From contig JAHEKQ010000023.1 in the NCBI GenBank assembly GCA_024638265.1, forward strand, positions 1 to 41,529: a DNA stretch of 41,529 nt, read 5' to 3'. This document shows positions 8,324-16,622 of the stretch, one piece after another. Origin of the DNA: Flammeovirgaceae bacterium (GTDB lineage Bacteria; Bacteroidota; Bacteroidia; Cytophagales; Cyclobacteriaceae). A model generated the notes under the pieces. That model worked only from the letters and a program-made list of their open reading frames with translations, was not told where the DNA came from and ran no database searches. Both the position numbers and the translations under genes were made by a program. Positions within the stretch are counted from its first letter, which is position 1. Each line of letters starts with the position of its first letter.

Positions 8324-11300
8324 TGATTTCTGCTTTTATCCAGGGCAAAATACATTTGAATATTTCCCTTACCCTTCGCACTGATCTTACCCCTGCTCTC
8401 AAACTTAAATTCGTCTTTGAGAAGTTGATAAGTTGCTGATGAAACATTGACCCTGCCGGGTTCACCGGCTGATTCCATTCGGGAGGCTGTATTTACCGTA
8501 TCTCCCCAAATATCGTAGGCAAATTTTCTTGTACCCACCACTCCTGCTACCACTGGACCTGAATGCAATCCAATCCTGATCCTTAGCTCCGGCAGTCCCT
8601 CCCGCTTTCTCCCCTTATTAAACTTGTCCATGTATTCTTTCATTGCCAGCGCCATCTGAAATGCACTCTTAGCATGATCAGAAGACAATACGGGCAAGCC
8701 CGCCGCACACATATAGCTGTCGCCGATGGTTTTTATTTTTTCAACACCGAACTGGCTGGTCAATTGGTCAAATGCACTGAAGCAGGTATCAATTGCCGTT
8801 ACGATTTCTTCGGCTGTCAGGCTTTCTGAAGTTTTTGTGAAATCCACAAAGTCAGAAAATAGTACCGTTACGTTATCAAATTTTCTCGGGCGGGTCTTGC
8901 CCATCACTTTCAATTCCTCAGCGGTTTCCTCCGGAAGGATATTATGAAGCAGGTCATCCGATTTTTTCTTTTCCTCAGCGAGTTCCGCAGTCCTTTCCTC
9001 AACTTTCTGTTCCAGCTGCCGGTACAAGATCGCATTGTCAAGGGAAATCGCTATCTGGCCGCTCAAGAGGCGTAAGAGTTCGATCCTGCTTCGGTTGAAA
9101 ATTCCCGGCATATCCCGGTGTTCGAGGTATATTAACCCTATTACCCTCCCTTGTTTTACGATGGGAAGGCAAAGCAAGGCCTTTGGCTCGATGGACTGGA
9201 TATAATTATCCCCGCTAAACTTCTTTTCTTCCTCAGGGGTATTGATCACCACCATCTCCCCCGTTCGGATCAAGTATGTGATTACGCTTTCAGGGTAATC
9301 ATCGGGATTCACAGGTATATTTTGAAGCACCTTGGTTTCACCGTGTTTGCCCTCATACCGGCCCTGCACAAACCATTGCCCGTTGGCCTCAAGAATCAGG
9401 GCTCCCCTCTGAGCACCGGCATTTTCCACTAAAATCTCAATCAGCCTTGAAATTAGCTTTGATAATACCACCTCACCCGAAATTGAGGTGGAGGCTTTCA
9501 ACACCGTAGCAATATCAAGACTACTATCCCTTTGATAGGTTTTAGTGAGAGTAGTAGTAGTGGAAAATTCTGATTCAGCCCTTGAAACCGTTGTAATGAA
9601 TGAGGGATATTTCTTCTCCAACTCCCTCATCTTGGCTTCTGCGCCCCACTCCAGATAGCGATTGTGGGAAGCTCTCAAGTAATATTCTGCCAGGTCCTGG
9701 CTCTCCTCACCTACGTAAAACAATCCAGCCAATTCAAGTGCAAGCGCCTCATCATTCAGGTACTCGGTCTTTGTTGCTCCGGCAATTGCACGGTCATAGA
9801 CTAGCCTTGCCTCGCCTTTTCTTCCCTTAATTCTCATTAATTCCGCATTGATCAGGAGGTAGCGGTGCTCAAAATTTTCCGGAGCCGACTTGGCCCATTT
9901 CTTCAGCTTATTCCTGTTCTTCCTGGCCCTCGACAGGCTGCCTTTCGTTCCTCCACTATCCTCCCATAGTCTGATATGATTCAGTGCCTCGTAAAACAGA
10001 AGATTGGGGATCTCAAATTTAGCAAGGACGGCCTCCAATAGCTTCCTTGCTTTCACCCCATGCTCGTAGGCCATTTCATGATCCCCAAAGTGATAACCCA
10101 GTATAACCTTGTTAAAATGTATGAAGAATGTACCTGTCTGATCATTGTTTTCGAGGTTCACCTTCATCCTTTCCTCTTCATTATAGGCTTCCCCCGTCAA
10201 TGTCAGCGGATTTTCGGACCTCCCCATAAAATTCAACATCGCCTGGCGATATACTTCATTGTAGTAGAAGTTCGTCATCTGTTTGAACTGGCGATAACTC
10301 TGTGAGTAATTGCGGGTTTCCTCTTCGAGTTTCACCAGGGGTTTGCCGCATAAATACGAGTGAATGCAATAGATGTTGGTATTTACACAAGCAAATTCGA
10401 TCGCACCAGTCTCCAGGCCAATATGATATGAATCCTTCAATGGAGGAAGGGTATTTTTAATATGCTCCTTCCAAAACAGGATAAGGGCATATGTGGTAAC
10501 GTAAATCTGTGCCTTCCATTCCTTGGCATCCAGTTTGTTGAGGAGGTCTATGGCCAGGCGGCCGAATTTATTGCCGGTTTTCATGAATTCGAGTACTCCA
10601 CACATCAAGACACCATAAGAGCCATAAGCAAATGCACTTACCGGGGAATTTCCATACTTGAGTGACAGTTGGACCATTCGAAAAGCCAGTACAGGCACCA
10701 GGGTTGGTGTGGCCCAATAAACAGAAGGCATGATATCCGCTCCTATACGCAGGGCTGCTTTTTTCTTTTCATCCAACATTTCCGGACGGTTAAGAAGATC
10801 CTCTTCCGACTTTCCACGAAGCATGAATGCAGTAATGGAGAGGTCCTTGAAAACGTGTAACATATTTGGCTTTTTCGGGAATCGCTCCCCTAGTTCCGCG
10901 AGTATTTCGAGCCCGGTTTCAATTGCTTCGAGCAGTCGATTTTGGGCCTTATAGGCATGTATCCTTGTCTCAAAGGGTTTTACGCGTTCCAATACATCGG
11001 AAGTTTTAGACACGGTTATTTCAAACAGCCTATCCACTTCATCAAATAAACTGCACAGGTATGCCGCCTCCAATGCTTCAGTGTGAAGGGACAGGGAAAG
11101 GTCATAATACTGATCCCAGCAATCATCCCCGAGAAGAGAGATGCCCGTACCCAGGTATTCAAAAGCATTTTCAAATGCCGAATTCTCCTTTGCCTTGATA
11201 CCCGCTCCAAGGTTTAAGTTTGATAGGAGGTCAAGTTCATCCTTCGTTAAGAGAGATATGGCCTGATTCCATTGGTTGACCAGGTCGAACAGTTTTTCAT

Positions 11301-13389
11301 TCCTGGTATCCTTGTCGAAATGATCTATCCAATGCTTGCCTATCTTATAATGTATTTCCTGCCTCGATTCGTCCGGGATCAGCGAGTAGACTGCTTGTTG
11401 TATCCTGTCATGACTGAACTTATATTTCTTTCCCGTATAGGGAATAACAAAGTTTTCCTTAATTCCATCACTGAGGCTCTTTTCAGCTTTTACCGGGTCA
11501 AGTTCCAATACAACCGCTAAGGTATCGAGTTTGAAGACGGATCCGATACAAGCTGCAATTGTCAAAGTTTCCTGGGTCTCCGGATCCAATTTTCGGATCT
11601 TTGAGGCTACGAGATCCACCACATTGTCAGCTATGCTTGTCGACCGAAGCTCTTTTTCGTCCCAGGTCCATTGATTCTTCCCGGTGTCAAATAAAAGGAT
11701 CTGGTCATCGTGCAGCGATTTTAGAAATTGTGCGACAAAAAAAGCGTTTCCCCCGGTTTTATTATAAACTACCTCTGCGAGGTCACTACAAGAGGAATCG
11801 TCTCTGCCAAGGGCGTCCTTGACCAGTTCAGATACGTCCTTTTCATCCAGGTTACCTATTTGTATAGTGTTGATGTTAGACCCTAGTTCAAGCATCTCGT
11901 TTACCATCATCATGAACGGGTGTCCCTCACCTACTTCGTTATCGCGGTACGCTCCTATCGCCAGGAAGTATTTATTCTCAAAATCCGTCATCAAAAGTTT
12001 GAAAATGCCAAGTGAGGCTGAGTCTGCCCATTGCATGTCATCTATAAAAAGTACGATTGGATGCTCTTTGGTAGATATAGCCTTTACAAACTTCCGAATG
12101 ATATAATTAAAGCGGTTTTGTGATTCGGTCCCCCGCAATTCGGGAATTTCCGGTTGTTCCCCGATAATATGCTCAAGATTGGGAATCACATTAGTCAGTA
12201 CGAGGCCTTCCTCACCCAGGGCCTCCTGGATTTCATCCCGAATATGGGACAACCTCGACTCATTCTCCGTGAGCAGAATATCTACTAACTCCTTAAATGC
12301 TTCAATAATGGCATAATAGGGAACTGACCGTTGGAACTGATCAAACTTGCCCTCGATAAAATACCCTTTTCGTGCGGTGATAGGCTTATGAACCTCATGA
12401 ACCAGTACAGATTTACCGGTTCCTGAATAACCGGCAATGAAAACCGTAGCGAGATCACCCATCGCACAATGATCAAATGCATTAATGATCGCATCAATCT
12501 CACGCTCGCGGCCATAAAGTTTTTGGGGTAAAGTGAATTTTGGGGAAAAATCTTCCTGGGCGAGAATAAACTCACCTATATCCGTATAATCAAGTAGGTC
12601 GTTCAGACATCTTTGAAGGTCACTCTTCAATCCGGAGGCACTCTGGTATCGATCCTCGGCTTTCTTGGCCATCAGCTTTTCGATAATAGCAGATACTTGA
12701 AGGGGAACCCCCGAATTTGCGTCAATGGGTGATTCCGGGATCACGGCGATATGGCTATGAACCATTTCAAGTGCATCGGTGGTGTCAAATGGAAGGCGGC
12801 CACAGAATAACTCGTAAAGAACCACCCCCAGAGAGTATAGGTCCGACCGGTAATCTACCTTTCGATTCATCCTTCCTGTTTCCTCCGGACTGTTGTAAGC
12901 GAGTGTTCCTTCCAGTCTTTCGGGATTCTCCGAATGGTATTGCTTCAAATCATAATTGGAGGCAATACCGAAATCGATAAGGCGAACATCTCCGGATTTG
13001 GGGTTGAAAAGGATATTTGCCGGGTTGATATCCTTATGGATTATGTTGTGCTTATGAATTTCATCGAGGGCTTCAGCAATCGCGATAGCCAGCTTGAGTT
13101 TTTCACTCAAGTCTCCCGGAAAATCGGGAAGCTTTTCTCCCAGCGTCTCACCTTCAAACCACTCCAGGAACATGGCATGGCGATGATTCTTCTTCGTTTT
13201 ACCCAGGACATTTCTCGACCGTTTGAGATTGAGTGAATTAATAATCTCATATTCATTGTAAAACTGGTCAATCTCAAATGGAGTCGGGTACTCCAGGTTC
13301 AACACCTTGAGGATCACGGGTTTATTTTCGGAATCCTCTTGAAGGTAAATCCTTGATTTACTGCTCTCATATATCAGAGAATCAGGCAT
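8320..13389 (-). CDS. Ser/Thr kinase / AAA ATPase / GAF / class III adenylate cyclase fusion
   Basis: 1689 residues, cytosolic. Residues ~1-265: protein kinase with VILKVL (K28), catalytic HKD (118-120), DFG (139-141) and SPEE. Residues ~290-600: AAA/STAND-type ATPase with Walker A GYSGTGKS (320-327) and Walker B VLFIDD (D450, D451). Residues ~620-1270: helical TPR-like region. Residues ~1295-1450: GAF domain, then a short coiled coil (EQKVEERTAELAEEKKK). Residues ~1490-1685: class III cyclase with both metal aspartates (FSDF D1513, IGD D1557), the adenine-selecting pair K1553 and D1626, and transition-state N1633 and R1637. Known: the Lys/Asp pair specifies ATP over GTP, so cAMP is the predicted product. 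Kinase-ATPase-GAF sensor fusions usually end in a histidine kinase; here a cyclase replaces it. The gene is followed with a 4-bp overlap by the catalase-like protein. The sensed signal is unknown. Confidence 0.93.
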   Translation of the reverse strand: MPDSLIYESSKSRIYLQEDSENKPVILKVLNLEYPTPFEIDQFYNEYEIINSLNLKRSRNVLGKTKKNHRHAMFLEWFEGETLGEKLPDFPGDLSEKLKLAIAIAEALDEIHKHNIIHKDINPANILFNPKSGDVRLIDFGIASNYDLKQYHSENPERLEGTLAYNSPEETGRMNRKVDYRSDLYSLGVVLYELFCGRLPFDTTDALEMVHSHIAVIPESPIDANSGVPLQVSAIIEKLMAKKAEDRYQSASGLKSDLQRCLNDLLDYTDIGEFILAQEDFSPKFTLPQKLYGREREIDAIINAFDHCAMGDLATVFIAGYSGTGKSVLVHEVHKPITARKGYFIEGKFDQFQRSVPYYAIIEAFKELVDILLTENESRLSHIRDEIQEALGEEGLVLTNVIPNLEHIIGEQPEIPELRGTESQNRFNYIIRKFVKAISTKEHPIVLFIDDMQWADSASLGIFKLLMTDFENKYFLAIGAYRDNEVGEGHPFMMMVNEMLELGSNINTIQIGNLDEKDVSELVKDALGRDDSSCSDLAEVVYNKTGGNAFFVAQFLKSLHDDQILLFDTGKNQWTWDEKELRSTSIADNVVDLVASKIRKLDPETQETLTIAACIGSVFKLDTLAVVLELDPVKAEKSLSDGIKENFVIPYTGKKYKFSHDRIQQAVYSLIPDESRQEIHYKIGKHWIDHFDKDTRNEKLFDLVNQWNQAISLLTKDELDLLSNLNLGAGIKAKENSAFENAFEYLGTGISLLGDDCWDQYYDLSLSLHTEALEAAYLCSLFDEVDRLFEITVSKTSDVLERVKPFETRIHAYKAQNRLLEAIETGLEILAELGERFPKKPNMLHVFKDLSITAFMLRGKSEEDLLNRPEMLDEKKKAALRIGADIMPSVYWATPTLVPVLAFRMVQLSLKYGNSPVSAFAYGSYGVLMCGVLEFMKTGNKFGRLAIDLLNKLDAKEWKAQIYVTTYALILFWKEHIKNTLPPLKDSYHIGLETGAIEFACVNTNIYCIHSYLCGKPLVKLEEETRNYSQSYRQFKQMTNFYYNEVYRQAMLNFMGRSENPLTLTGEAYNEEERMKVNLENNDQTGTFFIHFNKVILGYHFGDHEMAYEHGVKARKLLEAVLAKFEIPNLLFYEALNHIRLWEDSGGTKGSLSRARKNRNKLKKWAKSAPENFEHRYLLINAELMRIKGRKGEARLVYDRAIAGATKTEYLNDEALALELAGLFYVGEESQDLAEYYLRASHNRYLEWGAEAKMRELEKKYPSFITTVSRAESEFSTTTTLTKTYQRDSSLDIATVLKASTSISGEVVLSKLISRLIEILVENAGAQRGALILEANGQWFVQGRYEGKHGETKVLQNIPVNPDDYPESVITYLIRTGEMVVINTPEEEKKFSGDNYIQSIEPKALLCLPIVKQGRVIGLIYLEHRDMPGIFNRSRIELLRLLSGQIAISLDNAILYRQLEQKVEERTAELAEEKKKSDDLLHNILPEETAEELKVMGKTRPRKFDNVTVLFSDFVDFTKTSESLTAEEIVTAIDTCFSAFDQLTSQFGVEKIKTIGDSYMCAAGLPVLSSDHAKSAFQMALAMKEYMDKFNKGRKREGLPELRIRIGLHSGPVVAGVVGTRKFAYDIWGDTVNTASRMESAGEPGRVNVSSATYQLLKDEFKFESRGKISAKGKGNIQMYFALDKSRNQ

Positions 13390-13460
13390 GGGAATCCGGA
13401 GGACAGGTAAATTGTCGTATTACAGTTTGTTTACCCCAGTAATTTATAAAAAACGGGGCA

Positions 13461-15956
13461 TTATTCCTCTTTGCCTACAGTGATTGATTTTACGGACAGA
13501 AGAGGTTTCCCACTATAGCTGATTCCCTGGGTAATCAATAAATAATTGGCTGATTCGTCGGAAGTATAGAAGTTAAATTCTGTGGGATTCCCATTTCGTA
13601 CCATAATGGTGGGCTCCCAATGAAGAACACTCCGGAAATCGGGCTTATTGTGTTCTTCCAAACGCTCATCATACCTGGGAGCATAAAAAGCATCCGGTAT
13701 TTGATAACCTATAAGCTCAAACGTGCTGATCCCCCAATCCAATCGCTCTTGTTGGGCATTAGACCCACCTCGACCTCCTGAACTGGTCACGTTGGTGTAA
13801 ATTGCAATGACACCGCCATAGGCAAGGGCTCCATACATGGAAGCTTGCGAGGTTGAAAGAATGTCGATAAACTCTACAGTAGTTCCATCCATTGTAGCGA
13901 GATATGGGATATCCACCTGTACGTTGTCCACCAGGATCAGCGGACTGGCATCTACCTGGAAAGATGCCGCACTGCGAATCACAATCTGGTAATCCGGGAA
14001 AGTTCCGAATATTTGAATTCCAGGGAGTCTTCTTAACATATCAACCACCCGGAACTGGTTGCCTATGTTTAGGGAATCCATTACAAGTCGCCTGGTCGGA
14101 GTTCGGTACATCTGGCCCCGGTTGAATGGACTATCCTTCCAGGTATCCCTGTACCCCTGGATGGCAACCTCATCAAGAACAATCGTCTCATCATCGAAAT
14201 TATAGGCGTCGTAAATCTGGTTTATGATCTTGGTGGATTGCTGGTAGTCCTTAAATCCAACCGTGGAAGGATTTGTTTTATACAAACTATCCAACCGCGA
14301 TACAGAGAGCCATTGCTTTTCTGAAAGCAGGATCTTTACAGGGTCGTCCTTATCTTTCTCCCGGTTCTTTTTCTTATTTCCGGTTGATTTACTTCCCTGA
14401 ATAATCGCGGTAACAGAATCAGCAAACTGCAGGTCGCGGAAAATGAAATTTCCTGCCGGATCCGTTTCGACGGCTCGGTCTGACATTAAGTCCTCGAGAA
14501 AAGACAATTGAACAACCCCCTCCACAGATTTCTCTTCCTTGTAAAAATCAACCATTCGTCCTGAGATGCTCAATCCAAATTCAGGTTTATATTCGATTTC
14601 CTGTTTCTCTTTCATTACCTCATCCCAGTCAAACCTTCTCCAGCCCTGTGTCAGCATTAGTGCATCCAGCTCTTCTTCCCTTTGCAGGTTTTTCTCGTCA
14701 AAGTATCTCCCGATATCCTCGATATATCCCCTGATATCAGACTCGAGCATGAGGTAATACTCAATAGAGGCTACTTCTCCCATGTTGGACAAGTACTCCG
14801 GTCGAACGATTGACATTGAGAGTTGTGCCGAATCCGTTCCACTTAAATCCACTTTAAGATTGACTTTTTCTCTTATGCCATATTCCGATTTTGCGGTTGT
14901 AACATCAATCGCAGCCTTATTCCCACTGTCTATAAAAACTAACCTTTCACAAAGAGCTTGTCCTTGCTTATTGAACAATGTAATGGTCAGGATGCCCTTT
15001 TCAAGATCCTGGGTTGAAAGTCGGGTAGTGAGGCTCTTCATTCCCGCCTTACCGGAGAAAAAAGCTACGGGAATCCCGGAAGTATGCAGAAGCAAAGAAT
15101 ATCCTTCCATTGAAACACCCCGGTTATGCGCTGCCTGGATGGTCAGTGAGCCGTTCCAAATCCGGGCCGTTAAAAAATAGCCTGACTCTTCTGTAGTGGG
15201 TAGTTCATATCGAAAACCATCACCATCTATTTGTGCAAAATAATTTATGCCGGGCAAAGCTGCCACGGCCACTTTGCCAATTCCCACCTCATTGGTCTCA
15301 AAATTTGAAACCCCCACGCCGTTTTCGTCAAAGATCTTCCCGGAAATCTTCCTTCCGAAACCGTCTGGTGCTACGGCCTTTACTCCCAGTACCGTAAGCG
15401 GTCCTGATACCAGGTGTCCTCCTTCCGGAAAAAACCTTAAGTCAATTCGATTGTTGGAACCCGTCTCACTGGTCTGAGCACTGGTAACTATTTCTTCCAC
15501 CAACACAGATTCCGGTGTTTCCAGGTCAATTACGGTGATCTCTTTTCGGAATATAAACTCAGAACCCCGGTTGAGCATATACTTTGTATAAGCGCGAAGT
15601 ATATAATTCCCTCCTTCAGCACCTGCCGGAAGGAGAATATTTCCGCGCGCGAAACCCTGGTCAATATAAAGCTTGCGAACAGCAATAGGCTTTAGTCTCT
15701 CATTCAGGATCTCGACATACAATACTTTTGACAAGTCCATAGGGACATGAGTTGCCGCATTTAAGACATAGGCCTTGAACCATATCATTTGATTGGAACT
15801 GTAAATGTCCCGGTCGGTGTGGACAAATACCTTTTCCTGGGGGTAGGATTTAATATAATTATCCAGTCGATTGGAAATCTCCTCAACCACCCCCTGGGAA
15901 TTTCCACTTACCAGGCAGGATGCAGACAGTGCTATTATCAATATGATCTTTCGCAT
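13461..15956 (-). CDS. MG2-domain protein with TonB-receptor plug, no barrel
   Basis: 831 residues with an N-terminal signal peptide (MRKIILIIALSASCLVSG). The N-terminal part (KVFVHTDRDIYSSNQMIWFKAYV) is an alpha-2-macroglobulin-type MG2 domain, followed by several beta modules including a regulatory-like segment at ~470-530. Residues ~630-740 form a TonB-dependent-receptor plug (VVDMLRRLPGIQI, LILVDNVQVD, VEFIDILSTSQASMYGALAYGGVIAIYT). Only ~90 residues follow the plug, so the usual 22-strand barrel is missing. Known: such MG2-plug proteins are frequent in Bacteroidota and are thought to be periplasmic or outer-membrane associated; their role is not settled. It lies 71 bp upstream of the kinase/cyclase gene on the same strand. 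A weak -7-like box (TATATTTA on the - strand, 15973-15980) precedes the start. Confidence 0.85.
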   Translation of the reverse strand: MRKIILIIALSASCLVSGNSQGVVEEISNRLDNYIKSYPQEKVFVHTDRDIYSSNQMIWFKAYVLNAATHVPMDLSKVLYVEILNERLKPIAVRKLYIDQGFARGNILLPAGAEGGNYILRAYTKYMLNRGSEFIFRKEITVIDLETPESVLVEEIVTSAQTSETGSNNRIDLRFFPEGGHLVSGPLTVLGVKAVAPDGFGRKISGKIFDENGVGVSNFETNEVGIGKVAVAALPGINYFAQIDGDGFRYELPTTEESGYFLTARIWNGSLTIQAAHNRGVSMEGYSLLLHTSGIPVAFFSGKAGMKSLTTRLSTQDLEKGILTITLFNKQGQALCERLVFIDSGNKAAIDVTTAKSEYGIREKVNLKVDLSGTDSAQLSMSIVRPEYLSNMGEVASIEYYLMLESDIRGYIEDIGRYFDEKNLQREEELDALMLTQGWRRFDWDEVMKEKQEIEYKPEFGLSISGRMVDFYKEEKSVEGVVQLSFLEDLMSDRAVETDPAGNFIFRDLQFADSVTAIIQGSKSTGNKKKNREKDKDDPVKILLSEKQWLSVSRLDSLYKTNPSTVGFKDYQQSTKIINQIYDAYNFDDETIVLDEVAIQGYRDTWKDSPFNRGQMYRTPTRRLVMDSLNIGNQFRVVDMLRRLPGIQIFGTFPDYQIVIRSAASFQVDASPLILVDNVQVDIPYLATMDGTTVEFIDILSTSQASMYGALAYGGVIAIYTNVTSSGGRGGSNAQQERLDWGISTFELIGYQIPDAFYAPRYDERLEEHNKPDFRSVLHWEPTIMVRNGNPTEFNFYTSDESANYLLITQGISYSGKPLLSVKSITVGKEE

Positions 15957-16058
15957 AATGTTGAGATGTCCTTAAATATAATTACTGAAATCTATAAATA
16001 TTGGTGTGTTTTAGTCAAGAGGATCAAAAGCGGGTACAGAAGGGGGAATTCAGTCTCC

Positions 16059-16078
16059 AAAATAGGTAAAAACACCTA
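16059..16078 (-). terminator. Short terminator-like hairpin at the DinB-family stop codon
   Basis: On the - strand TAGGT, a six-base loop GTTTTT, ACCTA and then TTTT. The stem starts with the stop codon of the DinB-family gene. It is only 5 bp long with four T residues, so it is a weak intrinsic terminator. Confidence 0.35.
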
Positions 16079-16588
16079 CTTCCAGTTTCCAGCATAATCC
16101 AGCGATAAACCTCCCTCCTGTCCCAGGTAATCGTAGCGAACCTTGACAATCTGCCTCATGTGCAAATAATCATGGGCCAGCCAATTGTGCAGGTAGTGCC
16201 GGGCGGATTGAGGGCCCTTTTCCGGGTGTTCCCAATAGGCATCCCAGTCCGCGTCATCCAGGGAGTGTAACCATAATACGGAACCTTCCCTTTCCCGGAG
16301 GAAGGAAGCCAATTTCTCTTCAAATATTTGTTCGGAATATTTTCTCTCCGTTACCCAGGAAGTCGGGTTAATAGATCTGGGTGTTTTACCAGGATCCGTT
16401 AAAATTACTTTTATGCGGCTCCTGAAATCCTCTACCTCCTCATCCCTTAAATGACATATAATCTCCAGGATGCTCCAGGAATCTTCATCGGCTTTCCAGC
16501 GAAATTCTTCATCACTTACATTGGATAGCAGGGTTTCAAATACGGTAGCATTCTCCGATAGTTTATCAATTATCTCCTGAGGTTCCAT
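16076..16588 (-). CDS. DinB-family (YfiT-like fold) protein
   Basis: 170 residues, cytosolic four-helix-bundle protein. The DinB-superfamily metal-ligand pattern is present: H46 in ICHLRDEE on helix 2, and H139 and H143 in HNWLAHDYLHMRQ on helix 4. N-terminal ATVFETLLSNVSDEEF and WSILEIICHL are also typical. Known: members bind a divalent metal and include thiol-dependent transferases and many uncharacterised proteins; the name reflects Bacillus damage-inducible DinB and not DNA polymerase IV. It follows the permease gene by 34 bp on the same strand. Substrate unknown. Confidence 0.85.
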   Translation of the reverse strand: MEPQEIIDKLSENATVFETLLSNVSDEEFRWKADEDSWSILEIICHLRDEEVEDFRSRIKVILTDPGKTPRSINPTSWVTERKYSEQIFEEKLASFLREREGSVLWLHSLDDADWDAYWEHPEKGPQSARHYLHNWLAHDYLHMRQIVKVRYDYLGQEGGLSLDYAGNWK

Positions 16589-16622
16589 AACATATAAAGG
16601 GTAAATAGTAGAATATAATTCC

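Noticed and set aside
13390-13460. Terminator between the MG2/plug gene and the kinase gene
   Set aside because: A CCCC/GGGG pairing exists but is only 4 bp with the T-run inside the loop, so not a credible hairpin terminator.
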